Assembly (NCBI RefSeq): GCF_007714205.1
Contig: NZ_VMQU01000015.1
Span: 1-60,993, forward strand
Direction: 5' to 3'
Length of the DNA: 60,993 nucleotides
Source: Mycobacterium helveticum
GTDB taxonomy: Bacteria > Actinomycetota > Actinomycetes > Mycobacteriales > Mycobacteriaceae
The position numbers and the translations under genes were made by a program. Positions within the stretch are counted from its first letter, which is position 1. Each line of letters begins with the position of its first letter. Under the pieces are notes generated by a model that was not told the DNA's origin, searched no databases, and saw nothing but the letters and a program-made list of their open reading frames with translations. Below, one piece after another: positions 38,190 to 48,039 of the stretch.

Positions 38190-39367
38190 CAGCGGTTCCC
38201 CGCCCATCCGGCCCGCGGGTTGAAGCCGCTGGAGCGCTCGGCGGCCGCGTAGGCCTCCAGCGCGTCGGCGGCGTCGCCCTCCAGGTTCGGCGGCACGGCC
38301 ACCTTCACGGTGACGAGCAGGTCCCCGGTGCCGCCGCCGCGCTTGGGCACGCCCCGGCCACGCACCCGCAGGATGCGACCGTCGGCCGTGCCCTTGGGCA
38401 CCCGCACACCGACCTTGCCGTCCAGTGTGGGCACCGAAATCGTTGAGCCCAAAGCTAATTCGGCGAAGCTGACCGGGACGGTCACCGTCAGGTCGTCGCC
38501 GTCGCGGCCGAAGACCTTGTCCGGGCGCACATGCACCGTGACGTACAGGTCCCCCGAGGGGGCACCGCGCAGCCCGGCCTCGCCCTGCCCGGGCAACCGG
38601 ATCCGCTGGCCGTCCTCGACCCCGGGCGGGATCCGCACGTTGATGGTGCGGGCGCGGGTGGTGACCCCGGTGCCCTTGCACTCGTCGCAGGGGTGCTCGA
38701 TGATCGTGCCGCTGCCCCGGCAGTCGGTGCAGGGTTCGGAGAAACCGAACGCGCCCTGGTTGCGGTTGATCACGCCGGACCCGTTGCAGGACGGGCACAC
38801 CTTCGGGCTGGTGCCCGGCCGCGCGCCGCTGCCGTGGCAGTTGGTGCACGGCGCCGGGCTGGTCAGCCGCAGCGGCATCGCGACGCCCTTGGCGGCCTCG
38901 ACGAAGTCCAGCTCCGTCTCGGTCTCCAGGTCGTTGCCGCGCCGCGGCCGGCTGGGCCGGGCACCGGCGCCCCGCCCGAACAGGCCGCCGAACAGGTCGC
39001 CGATGGTGGCGCCGCCGCTGCGGCCCGCGGCGTCGAACAGGTCGTTCAGGTTGAACTCGACACCGTCACCGCCCGCGCCGAAGCCGCCGAAGTCGCCGGC
39101 ATCGAACCTGCGCCCGCCGAACCCGCCGCCGGCGAACAGCCGCCGCGTCTCGTCGTACTCCTTGCGCTTGGCAGGGTCCGACAACACGTTGTGGGCCTCC
39201 GACACCGTCTTGAAACGTTCACCGGCGGCGGGGTTGTCGGGATTCGCGTCCGGGTGCAGGTCGCGCGCCAGCTTGCGGTAGGCGCGTTTGATCTCTTCGG
39301 GACTGGCATCAGAGGAGACGCCGAGCTCCTTGTAGAAGTCCTTTTCGACCCACTCACGCTGGGCCAT
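38189..39367 (-). CDS. dnaJ1: DnaJ co-chaperone
   Basis: A 392-residue type I Hsp40 that stimulates DnaK ATP hydrolysis and delivers clients. It has a J domain with the HPD motif (DLHPDANPD), a Gly/Phe-rich region rich in GGFGGRRF, and four zinc repeats ([32 protein letters not shown]), all complete. The C-terminal substrate-binding domain follows. It starts 46 bases after grpE. Confidence 0.95.
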   Translation of the reverse strand: MAQREWVEKDFYKELGVSSDASPEEIKRAYRKLARDLHPDANPDNPAAGERFKTVSEAHNVLSDPAKRKEYDETRRLFAGGGFGGRRFDAGDFGGFGAGGDGVEFNLNDLFDAAGRSGGATIGDLFGGLFGRGAGARPSRPRRGNDLETETELDFVEAAKGVAMPLRLTSPAPCTNCHGSGARPGTSPKVCPSCNGSGVINRNQGAFGFSEPCTDCRGSGTIIEHPCDECKGTGVTTRARTINVRIPPGVEDGQRIRLPGQGEAGLRGAPSGDLYVTVHVRPDKVFGRDGDDLTVTVPVSFAELALGSTISVPTLDGKVGVRVPKGTADGRILRVRGRGVPKRGGGTGDLLVTVKVAVPPNLEGDAADALEAYAAAERSSGFNPRAGWAGNR

Positions 39368-39413
39368 GCCGCGTCACCTCCTCTCACCGATCGTTGTGTC
39401 CTGATTGTGCGTG

Positions 39414-40048
39414 CTACTCACCGGAGCCGGGGCCGTTATCGTCCGTGTCCTGCCCGGTTTCGCCGGCCTCGACCGTGTCGACGACCGCGACCAGGGCGTG
39501 CCGCAGCACCTGATCGCCCAGGCGGTAGCCCTGGCGCATGACCGTGCCGATGACCGGTTTGGCGCCGTCGGCACCGTCGCCCTCGTGCTGCACGGCCTCG
39601 TGCAGCACCGGGTCGAAGTCCTCGCCCTCGGCACCGAACGCCGTCAGGCCGAGCCCGGTCAGCGCGCTGTCCAGCTTGTCGGCCACCGACTTCAGCGGCC
39701 CGGAGTCCAGGTCGCCGTGCTTGCGCGCCCGCTCGAGATCGTCGAGCACACCCAGCAATTCGTTGACGACGCCGGCCTTGGCCCGGTCCGCCGCGGCCTG
39801 CTGGTCGCGCAGCGCCCGTTTGCGGTAGTTGGCGAAGTCGGCCTGCACCCGTTGCAGGTCGGCGGTCAGCTCGGCGACCCTGGTCTCCGCCTCGCCGGGG
39901 CCGGCCGACGCGCCGGCCGCCGGCCCCTCTCCCGGCGCTGACGCGCCGGGAGAGGGGTGCCGGACTTCGCCGGTCTCGGGATCGATGCGGCGCTTGTCGG
40001 TGACCGTCAGGTGTTCCTGGTTGCCATCCGCTTTTTGGTTTCCGCCGC

Positions 40049-40052
<4 letters not shown>
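39414..40052 (-). CDS. grpE: GrpE nucleotide exchange factor
   Basis: A 212-residue protein that releases ADP from DnaK. A disordered acidic/Gly-Ala N-terminus is followed by a long coiled coil ([21 protein letters not shown]) and the beta domain with LGLTAFG and [17 protein letters not shown] 40052 overlaps the dnaK stop (GTGA). Confidence 0.95.
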
Positions 40053-41908
<1,856 letters not shown>

Positions 41909-41949
41909 GGTGATTCCTCCTGAGATAGTCGAGCGTTTTACTGCACGAT

Positions 41950-41970
41950 GCTGAGTGACCCTCGCTCAAG
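41950..41970. promoter_or_regulatory. HAIR-like operator, proximal to dnaK
   Basis: GCTGAGT, 7 bases, GCTCAAG. This is a weaker match to the HspR consensus than the distal site but has exact 7-base spacing. It is about 40 bases before the dnaK ATG. Confidence 0.6.
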
Positions 41971-42004
41971 CCTGCTCCTCGCGAAGCGGTGGTGTCAACC
42001 TAGG

Positions 42005-42025
42005 GTTGAGTTTGGTGCACTCAAG
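42005..42025. promoter_or_regulatory. HAIR operator, distal to dnaK
   Basis: GTTGAGT, 7 bases, ACTCAAG. It differs from the consensus CTTGAGT-N7-ACTCAAG at one base. It is about 100 bases before the dnaK ATG and lies in the region shared with the divergent P450 gene. Confidence 0.85.
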
Positions 42026-42185
42026 TTGTCGATCATCCTAACGGTGGGCGCGGCCGCTTTGTTCCCGGGGTTGCCCACTCCCAACGGTGCGCAAAGGCGA
42101 CGGGTACGACCTGCGCCGTGGCCTGGGCCTGAGCGGCGCCCGCCATTAGGCTCACGTGCAACCGATTGCCGGAGAGGGTGAGCAC

Positions 42186-43502
42186 ATGCAGATGCCCTTT
42201 CGGGAGTGGACGCACTGGGCGGCGGGGTATGGACTTCCACGCGCGACGCTGAGACTGCTGGCCCGGCGGGGTGATCCGTTGGCGCGTCTTCTGATTGACA
42301 CCAATCAGGGCGACAACATCTATCCGCTCATCGAGCAAGTTCGGGGACGCGGGCGGATGTCCCGGGTGGTGGGACGGGACGGCTGGGTCAGCGCTGACGC
42401 GCAGATTGTCCGTGAGGTACTGCGCGACGGTCGGTTCAGGACCACCAAACAGCAGGACCGGTCACCCTTTCGTATCGTTTCGTGGATCGTGGCCAAAACC
42501 GACCCCGGTGTGCTCACTGGCGTCGAACCGCCCTCGATGTTGGTCACCGATCCGCCTGAGCACACGCGGTTGCGTCGGGTGGTCTCGCGGGCGTTCACGC
42601 CACGGGCGCTCGATGGACTTCGTACCCGTATTCACGACATCGCCGACGAGCTGCTTGGCCGCCTGCAGGGCCGCGCCGAGTGCGATTTGATCACCGAGTA
42701 CACCTCCCGGATCCCCATCGCGGTCATCGCGGAGATGCTGGCCATCCCCCGCGATGAGACCCGCGATCTTCATGCGATCGGCGAGTCGACAACGCGCTTG
42801 ATTGCCACCACCGCCGCATCCTGGCGCGACTTTCGGGTGGCGATGAAAGCTCTGCGCGAGTTCGACCCGTACATTACGGCGCATATCGAACGGCTACGAC
42901 ACGACGACGCCGCCGACAGCATCCTGTCTGACGTGGTACGCGACGGCGATCTGAGCGACGTCGAGACCAGGATGCTCGCGGGGCTGCTCCTGGGCGCGGG
43001 GTTCATCACCACGACGCATGTCTTCGGCAAGGCTGTGGTGGCCCTCGTCTGCCACCCGGATCAACTGGCCGCACTTCGCGCGAACCCCGAGGGATGGCCC
43101 AACGCGATCGAAGAGATCCTTCGCTATGACACGACCGGTCAAATGGCGGCGCGGGTCGCCACCGAAGACGTTGCCATCCAGGGATACCCGGTACGGGCAG
43201 GCGAAGCGATATTTCTTCTACTAGGCGGGGCCAACCGCGACCCGGCAGTCTTCGAACACCCCGCTGTCTTCGACACCACCCGCACCAACGCCCGCGAGCA
43301 CCTCAGCTTCGGTTCCGGTGTGCACGCCTGCCTGGGTGCGACATTGGCTCGCATGGAACTCCATATCGGCCTGCAGTCATTGTTCGAGCACTTCGCCCAA
43401 CTGACTCTCGCCGGTGAACCGACCTTCAACGACAGCATCTTGCTACACGGACTCAAACATCTACCGGTGACACTTCAAGCCGCGAACGCCGTCGTTCCCT
43501 AG
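42186..43502 (+). CDS. Cytochrome P450
   Basis: A 438-residue soluble bacterial P450. The heme-ligand loop FGSGVHACLG places the cysteine at 382, EEILR is the K-helix ExxR motif, and the Pro/Arg region follows. The I-helix reads AGFITT (271-276), with Ile274 where most P450s carry the acidic residue that delivers protons to oxygen. ATG 42186 is preceded by GGAGAGGGTGA. No ferredoxin or reductase gene is adjacent. The substrate is unknown. It lies between the heat-shock operon and the toxin-antitoxin island. Confidence 0.88.
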   Translation: MQMPFREWTHWAAGYGLPRATLRLLARRGDPLARLLIDTNQGDNIYPLIEQVRGRGRMSRVVGRDGWVSADAQIVREVLRDGRFRTTKQQDRSPFRIVSWIVAKTDPGVLTGVEPPSMLVTDPPEHTRLRRVVSRAFTPRALDGLRTRIHDIADELLGRLQGRAECDLITEYTSRIPIAVIAEMLAIPRDETRDLHAIGESTTRLIATTAASWRDFRVAMKALREFDPYITAHIERLRHDDAADSILSDVVRDGDLSDVETRMLAGLLLGAGFITTTHVFGKAVVALVCHPDQLAALRANPEGWPNAIEEILRYDTTGQMAARVATEDVAIQGYPVRAGEAIFLLLGGANRDPAVFEHPAVFDTTRTNAREHLSFGSGVHACLGATLARMELHIGLQSLFEHFAQLTLAGEPTFNDSILLHGLKHLPVTLQAANAVVP

Positions 43503-43834
43503 CTTTCGCGAAGGATCGAGGGCGTCCGCCCGAGAAGCGGAAGGTTTGTCGCAAGTCGGGAATCTACCCCCTGATGCCGCACCCACCGCCAGGCGGCCCT
43601 TCCCCAGTCGACGGTTACTGATGGTGCCACCCATTCTGTGGGCTGGCCGGTGATCGTCGCGATCCGATCGAAGTCCCGGCCGTAGTGCAGCACCGCGAGC
43701 CGAGCACGTTCGGCAGCGGCGGCGACGAGCAGATCACTGAGCTTCACCTTGCGGTGTAGACCTTCCACGGCGAGCGCCCCTCGCACCTCGAACGCACGGT
43801 TCATCACGTCCTGATCAATTGTCGCCTGTGGCAT
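43499..43834 (-). pseudogene. Truncated PIN-domain toxin
   Basis: The frame carries only the second half of a VapC-like PIN domain (VKLSDLLVAAAAERARLAVLHYGRDFDRIATITGQPTEWVAP), with the last catalytic acidic residues. The N-terminal strand with the first catalytic Asp and the Glu is absent, and no other frame contains it. The last 25 or so residues do not look like VapC and include the repeated AATCTACCCCC motif at 43551-43571. The gene thus seems cut at both ends and is unlikely to be an active RNase. It overlaps the upstream antitoxin-like gene by 20 bases. Confidence 0.65.
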
Positions 43835-44306
43835 CTTCGGCTCGCGGCCGTCCGGGCTTACGTGTCCACTCCTGGCCGAACTTCCGCACCGCCGCCGCGT
43901 CCCAGACCGCGCCACCGCGCAGCTCTGCCAACGGCTCCGGGAACGCTCGGATGGCTCGCAGCTGGTGAACGCGCTGCCGCGAAAGGCCCAACATCTCAGC
44001 GATCTCGGCAGCTGACATCAGCTCGGGCATCGTCGGCGCCTCCGCTCGCCGGCGCCACTCGGATTCCCGGACAGCCTCCATGGCGACCGGCTCAGCCTGT
44101 ACCACGTTTGCGATTTCGGCCGACATCTTCCTGACAGCCTCGAACATGTTGAAATCGCCAGGTGCATAAACGGTTACGTCTACTCCGCGCTCCGGGATAC
44201 GCGCCACGGAGCCGTCCATGCCCTCGAGCTCGTCCTCCCACGCATCAATGCGCTCCATCGACGGATCAACGTCGAACGTCAACGTGACCACCCAGTCTTC
44301 ATTCAC
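43815..44306 (-). CDS. Antitoxin-like protein with C-terminal helix-turn-helix
   Basis: A 163-residue protein. Residues 1-85 form an alpha/beta region (VVTLTFDVDPSMERIDAWEDELEG and VDVTVYAPGDFNMFEAVRKM), and MSAAEIAEMLGLSRQRVHQLRA near 110 is a MerR/excisionase-like helix-turn-helix. GTG 44306 follows a strong GGAGGG. It shares its first base with the stop of a 45-codon frame upstream and overlaps the PIN relic downstream, so it looks like the antitoxin of a decayed module. The protein itself is intact. Confidence 0.7.
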   Translation of the reverse strand: MNEDWVVTLTFDVDPSMERIDAWEDELEGMDGSVARIPERGVDVTVYAPGDFNMFEAVRKMSAEIANVVQAEPVAMEAVRESEWRRRAEAPTMPELMSAAEIAEMLGLSRQRVHQLRAIRAFPEPLAELRGGAVWDAAAVRKFGQEWTRKPGRPRAEDATGDN

Positions 44307-44443
44307 TAGGACCCTCCTTCCGTCGCTGTGACCGTTGTTCCTTCTTGCTCGGCGCGGGCCAAGGCAATCCGGCCTTCTTGACTGCCACCAGGACATCTAT
44401 CGGCCCACTTGATGATGGCGCTGATGTCGTTGTCGCTACCCAT
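44306..44443 (-). CDS. Small 45-residue protein translationally coupled to the antitoxin
   Basis: ATG 44443 opens a 45-codon frame with GAGGAGC correctly spaced before it, beginning MGSDNDISAIIKWAD and ending TVTATEGGS. Its TAG overlaps the GTG of the next gene (TAGTG), and the ribosome site of that gene lies inside it. A -10-like TACTAT lies upstream. These features argue for a real coupled leader gene, but no family is recognised. Confidence 0.55.
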   Translation of the reverse strand: MGSDNDISAIIKWADRCPGGSQEGRIALARAEQEGTTVTATEGGS

Positions 44444-44622
44444 GCTCCTCTTATCCATTGCGATGTGTCAATAGTATTGCATAACACGCGACAAAGTAAA
44501 GGGTTTTAGAGAAGATATGTCTGCGCCGCAGCTGCCCCATGCGCTGGCGATCGAGCCGCCCCGAGGAGAGATAGGCGGAAAACGGTTCGACGTGGCCACG
44601 GGTCCGTCCTAGGGTTATTGCC

Positions 44623-45441
44623 GTGAATAGCGGCCCGACCCTGATCCGGATGGAGGGTTTGAGCCGACAAGAACGCGAGGCTTGCGCGATCGCCGTACGA
44701 ACACTCGACGTCGCCGTCGCTGAGGCGTGGGACGTCGACGGGCGCCGGGGTGTCGTCGATGTCCTGCTGACTCTGACAGACGGTCGTAGGGCCGCGTTTG
44801 AGGTGACGAACCTCGGCGACCCGGATGCGTTCAAAACGGCCAGTCTGCTTGCGCGCCAAAACCACAAGTGGCCGCTGCCAGGCCAGTGGGTATGGAGTAT
44901 CGAGGTGGGCTCATTCGCCGCGATGCAGCGGCTCAGGAAGTGCTATCAAAACATCATCCAGATCTGTGAGGCCGTGAACGTCGAGCATCCCGAGACCAGC
45001 CAGCTCGCTTGGGGACCATCGGCAGACCCCGATCTTCGGTGGCTTGTCGAGGCGTCAGGCTGCAGCATGATCGGCCATTCGGACCTTTCTTCGCAGGGCC
45101 GCGATGCCATGGTGGTGCCGGCGTCTCCCGGAGGCTGGGTTGACGACTCTCTGACCGGGTTCGCCGACGAACTCCGCGCGGCGTTCCAGGCCGCACACAT
45201 CACGGAACACTTCGAGAAGCTCCGCGACGAACCCAACGTCGATGAACGCCACCTGTTCATCCCGCTGCACGACACCGCGCTGCCGGCCGCCCTCAGTGCG
45301 GGACTGACGTTCGGAAAGGCGCTGCCATCCGCGCCGCCGCCCGTTCCGAACTACCTCGATTATCTTTGGCTGACGCCCGCGTATTCTCCGCGTGTCCTTC
45401 TCTGGAGCGCCGAGGGCTGGCGAAACGTCCCCAACACCTAA
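44623..45441 (+). CDS. Hypothetical protein
   Basis: A 272-residue soluble protein with normal amino acid composition and no membrane segment. RRGVVDVLLTLTDGRRAAFEVTNLGD looks like the beta hairpin of a restriction-endonuclease-like fold (Asp, then Glu-x-Val), but no catalytic Lys is obvious, so this is only a suggestion. GTG 44623 is the first start. It stands alone on the plus strand in the island. Base composition is less GC-rich than the core genes, consistent with transfer. Confidence 0.6.
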   Translation: MNSGPTLIRMEGLSRQEREACAIAVRTLDVAVAEAWDVDGRRGVVDVLLTLTDGRRAAFEVTNLGDPDAFKTASLLARQNHKWPLPGQWVWSIEVGSFAAMQRLRKCYQNIIQICEAVNVEHPETSQLAWGPSADPDLRWLVEASGCSMIGHSDLSSQGRDAMVVPASPGGWVDDSLTGFADELRAAFQAAHITEHFEKLRDEPNVDERHLFIPLHDTALPAALSAGLTFGKALPSAPPPVPNYLDYLWLTPAYSPRVLLWSAEGWRNVPNT

Positions 45442-45765
45442 ATCCGCGCGCGCCCGAGGAGCGACGGGGCGCCCCATCATGATTCGAAGTGACCCAGCGC
45501 AAACCGGTTCCCTACCTCAATGTTGGCTTGTCGGAAGGCGGCAGAACCTGCCCTGGTCGGTGATGGTCTCGACAAACGCCCCTTGCTTGGAGAGTTCGGC
45601 GCTTCGCGACCCGAGTCCGCCATACCCCATTCAGCGAATATCTGGCACGAGGCCCGCTCAGCCCAGATGTCGAAACCGTGTGCGGCACGACGAGATAGGC
45701 AATGTGTGGTATTCGGGCGCCCGAAATGACCGCGCTCATCATTCCCTCAACAGGTCCGCAAGCGA
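45442..45765. other. Intergenic DNA with a possible decayed minus-strand frame
   Basis: No intact gene is seen. On the minus strand, peptide-like stretches FDIWAERASCQIFAEWG and ELSKQGAFVETITDQGRF follow each other in different phases over about 45520-45680, as if one small protein gene had suffered frameshifts. No family is recognised. Confidence 0.3.
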
Positions 45766-45901
45766 GCGTTTGTCCAGTGGGTAGATTAGCCGTGCCTCAG
45801 CACCCTCGGACTTCTCTGCCATGTTTCGCACAGCCTGACCAGCGAATTCCATTGTGCAACAGAGACATCTCACCTTGCTGACAAGTCGTTAACCTACCCC
45901 C
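45766..45901. repeat. 136-bp repeat, copy 1
   Basis: This segment aligns without gaps to 47471-47606 at about 75 percent identity by hand count (34 mismatches in 136). It starts near GGGTAGATTAGC and ends GTTAACCTACCCCC, which are imperfect inverted copies of each other, so the unit has terminal inverted repeats like a small non-autonomous element. No coding content. Confidence 0.75.
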
Positions 45902-45960
45902 ATCTCTTCGTGGGTTCGCGGGTAGAAGTGATTTCATCGATAGCCGGGGCAGGGAACCGG

Positions 45961-46203
45961 TCAGCCCGTCAGCTTTCCGAACCGCTGCTGGGCGGCCTGA
46001 CGTGTCGTACCGAGTGCCACGGCGATAGCGGTCCACGAGTCGCCGCGCCGCCGAGCCTCGGTCACAGCGTCGATCAACTCGGTTTCGGCGTCGTGCACGG
46101 CTTCGGTTGCGGCGACAATGCGGCGAAACGCCGTCGCGTCCCGTGCCGGGTGGGTTGCGGGGTCCACGCGGTCAAGTCCGGTGTGGTCGTGGGTGACGGG
46201 CAT
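45961..46203 (-). CDS. Small helix-turn-helix antitoxin
   Basis: An 80-residue protein whose C-terminus (DSWTAIAVALGTTRQAAQQRFG) is a helix-turn-helix of the kind common in small actinobacterial regulators. The first half is helical and acidic and may bind the toxin. ATG 46203 is chosen because AGGTGA precedes it; GTG 46212 is possible. It lies 10 bases after the toxin gene, toxin-first order, and should repress the pair. Confidence 0.65.
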   Translation of the reverse strand: MPVTHDHTGLDRVDPATHPARDATAFRRIVAATEAVHDAETELIDAVTEARRRGDSWTAIAVALGTTRQAAQQRFGKLTG

Positions 46204-46213
46204 GGTGCTCACC

Positions 46214-46450
46214 TCATTTCAAGTAGTGATAGAACGACGGCCTGAGATCGTCGGCATGGATGATGCGGTCGGGATCGTCGGCGGGAACGGCCGTCAGCTC
46301 CAGCATCGCTCCGTTGCGTGCCGGTCCGATGACCAGTAATCGTTCCTCGCCGTCGTACTCGTACGGTATGAATTTTACTGCGTTGCGGAAGGCGTGGGCT
46401 ATGTCCTGCTCGGTGACGCCGTGCTTGCACGCGCTGCGCCGCACCTTCAC
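46214..46450 (-). CDS. Putative small toxin, BrnT/RelE-like
   Basis: A 78-residue basic/alpha-beta protein: SACKHGVTEQDIAHAFRNAV then ERLLVIGPARNGAMLELTAV and DRIIHADDLRPSF. KHGV followed by a helix, then paired strands with a conserved IHA-type end, is a pattern I associate with actinobacterial BrnT/RelE-like RNase toxins. GTG 46450 has no ribosome site, but GACACT sits 7 bases before it and TTGACA 16 bases further up, suggesting a leaderless transcript. Confidence 0.6.
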   Translation of the reverse strand: MKVRRSACKHGVTEQDIAHAFRNAVKFIPYEYDGEERLLVIGPARNGAMLELTAVPADDPDRIIHADDLRPSFYHYLK

Positions 46451-46647
46451 ACTGTCAAGTGTCCTTGCATCCCCGCAGTTGTCAAGGCTTCTTGCGTTGC
46501 TGGTGTCCCCGCGCCCACGAGACGATCGTGACCGCTGGGCATCGACGGCCCGACGTTGGGTGGTCCGGCTGTCCCGGGTCGCGGCGTCACTGGGTTCCAG
46601 GTTTGGACAACGTGATTGGCGTGCAGCAGCGCACAATCGGCTATCCA

Positions 46648-46758
46648 CCGACACAGACATTTGAGGTGACTCAAATGCCTCAAACGACACCCCAGGTCGT
46701 CGTCACTGCTTTTACCAGCACCTATGCTGATGACTGGTTATCAAAACGGCACAGACGC
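46648..46758 (+). repeat. Relic copy of the PE_PGRS 5' leader
   Basis: This 111-base segment aligns without gaps to 48405-48515, the leader of the PE_PGRS gene, at about 67 percent identity by hand count. Both encode TTP then TS and SKRHR in the same phase. After SKRHR the copy diverges and runs into the AATCTACCCCC motif at 46771-46791, so it appears to be what is left of a second PE gene. Confidence 0.7.
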
Positions 46759-46883
46759 TTGTCCTTAGTGGCAAGTCCGAAATCTACCCCCATTAACGAC
46801 AGTAGAACGGCCAGTCCACACGTTCGGGTTTCAGGCGGACGCCCGTTCGGAAATCAGCTACGCGTTGACGGCGTAGCCGCCGA
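46759..46883. other. Intergenic DNA with repeated 21-base motif
   Basis: Apart from the motif ending AATCTACCCCC at 46771-46791, I see nothing here. Together with 46451-46647 on the other side of the relic, this gap has no supported gene on either strand. Confidence 0.4.
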
Positions 46884-47144
46884 TCAAGTGGTCAGGTACT
46901 CCACTAGCGCGCGCCGGATTGTCTCGCCCCGACTCACACCTTCGAGTTCTGCTCGGGTGTCCACCAACGTCACCAGATCGTCGGGCAGGCGCACCGAGTA
47001 GGTGCTCGCGGCTTCATCCCCCATCGACGGTCGGCCCCGGCGGCGTAGCTTCTCCTCAGGGATGCCTGCTTCGGCCTCGGCGACGAGCCGGTCCACTCCT
47101 GCGTTGTCCAGCGGTGGGTGAGTCTGCTTCTGCGTGTGGGTCAT
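46884..47144 (-). CDS. BrnA-like ribbon-helix-helix antitoxin
   Basis: An 86-residue protein. STYSVRLPDDLVTLVDTRAELEGVSRGETIRRALVEYL is a ribbon-helix-helix DNA-binding domain; the N-terminal 45 residues should neutralise the toxin. ATG 47144 begins one base after the toxin stop. Toxin-first order with an RHH partner is the BrnTA arrangement. Confidence 0.7.
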   Translation of the reverse strand: MTHTQKQTHPPLDNAGVDRLVAEAEAGIPEEKLRRRGRPSMGDEAASTYSVRLPDDLVTLVDTRAELEGVSRGETIRRALVEYLTT

Positions 47145-47145
47145 A

Positions 47146-47400
47146 TCATCGCCTGCCTCGTGCTCGGAGAGCTTTCTCCAGTTCTTTCGGACGGGCCTTC
47201 ATGCAGTGGATGACGCGCCCGCCGGGGGTGTCATGAAGGATGAGCAACTCCAGCAGCGTCAGGTCGCGGGCGAAGCCGAAAACCCAGGTGCGCGGCGGAT
47301 CGTCATCCTCGATGCCATAGTCGATGTGCCGGTGTTCCAGTGCGTGAAGGATGTCGTCGCGCGTCCACTTTCGCTTAAGCGCGGTGGGGCCAATCTCCAC
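47146..47400 (-). CDS. Putative BrnT-like toxin
   Basis: An 84-residue protein: RKWTRDDILHALEHRHIDYGI, then TWVFGFARDLTLLELLILHD and VIHCMKARPKEL. The order helix, paired strands and terminal VIHCMKAR parallels the toxin at 46214-46450. GTG 47400 has no Shine-Dalgarno but TACGAT lies exactly 6 bases upstream, consistent with a leaderless mRNA. It pairs with the RHH antitoxin directly downstream. Confidence 0.65.
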   Translation of the reverse strand: MEIGPTALKRKWTRDDILHALEHRHIDYGIEDDDPPRTWVFGFARDLTLLELLILHDTPGGRVIHCMKARPKELEKALRARGRR

Positions 47401-47470
47401 ACGAGTATCGTAACACGTAAATGCTTATCGGGGACGCCTCACCCTGCGCCGGCACCCTGGCAGGGACGGC

Positions 47471-47606
47471 GCGTTTGGCCAGCGGGTAGATTAGCAATGC
47501 GTCGGAACCCTCGGACTTCTCTGCCGCAGTTCACCCAGCATGACCAGCGAATTTCCTGGTACGACAAACCGTCTCGAGCTTTGTTGCAAGTCATTAACCT
47601 ACCCCC
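47471..47606. repeat. 136-bp repeat, copy 2
   Basis: This is the second copy of the element at 45766-45901, same length and orientation, with inverted ends GGGTAGATTAGC and ATTAACCTACCCCC. The two copies flank the two toxin-antitoxin pairs at 45961-47400. The remaining bases of the 47401-47728 gap show no gene. Confidence 0.75.
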
Positions 47607-47728
47607 TTGGGTCGGCGGTACCCGACCGCAAAAAACCAGCCGGCCGTTCGCGTTTCCCACGAAGAGCGGCCCTACAACCCGGCGTACAGCTGCGGGTTCC
47701 CACCTGCACTCTATGGAGTTTGGGCAGT

Positions 47729-48037
47729 TCAGGCGGGTCGTCTGAATACTTCGCGTTCGAGCCGTGCCAGCCGCTCGGTGACGGTTCCTGACTCGCCGTG
47801 ATCTTCGGCGTGCAGCCGATCGACGGCCCACACCCGGATAAGGGTCGATAGCGACATTCCCGCTTTGCGGGCGGCCTGGCTCAGGCGGTCATGCTCATCG
47901 GCAGCCAAGCGCACCGAGACCACAGTCTGGCGGCCGAGATTCGGCCGACTCGTCGTGACATGCTCAGGCGCCGGGCCTCCCGAGTATGCCTCCGCGCGTG
48001 CGCCTTCGTCGGCGAGTAGATCGTCAATCCTGCTCAT
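47729..48037 (-). CDS. Ribbon-helix-helix antitoxin
   Basis: A 102-residue protein with a central ribbon-helix-helix (VVSVRLAADEHDRLSQAARKAGMSLSTLIRVWAVDRL) and extensions on both sides; the N-terminal DDLLADEGARAEAYSGG probably contacts the toxin. ATG 48037 is 2 bases after the toxin stop and has GAGGAGCAG as ribosome site inside the toxin end. Confidence 0.75.
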   Translation of the reverse strand: MSRIDDLLADEGARAEAYSGGPAPEHVTTSRPNLGRQTVVSVRLAADEHDRLSQAARKAGMSLSTLIRVWAVDRLHAEDHGESGTVTERLARLEREVFRRPA

Positions 48038-48039
48038 TC

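Noticed and set aside
44299..44487. 62-codon minus-strand frame upstream of the antitoxin
   Set aside because: It lacks a ribosome site. The overlapping 45-codon frame at 44443-44306 has one and is coupled to the next gene.
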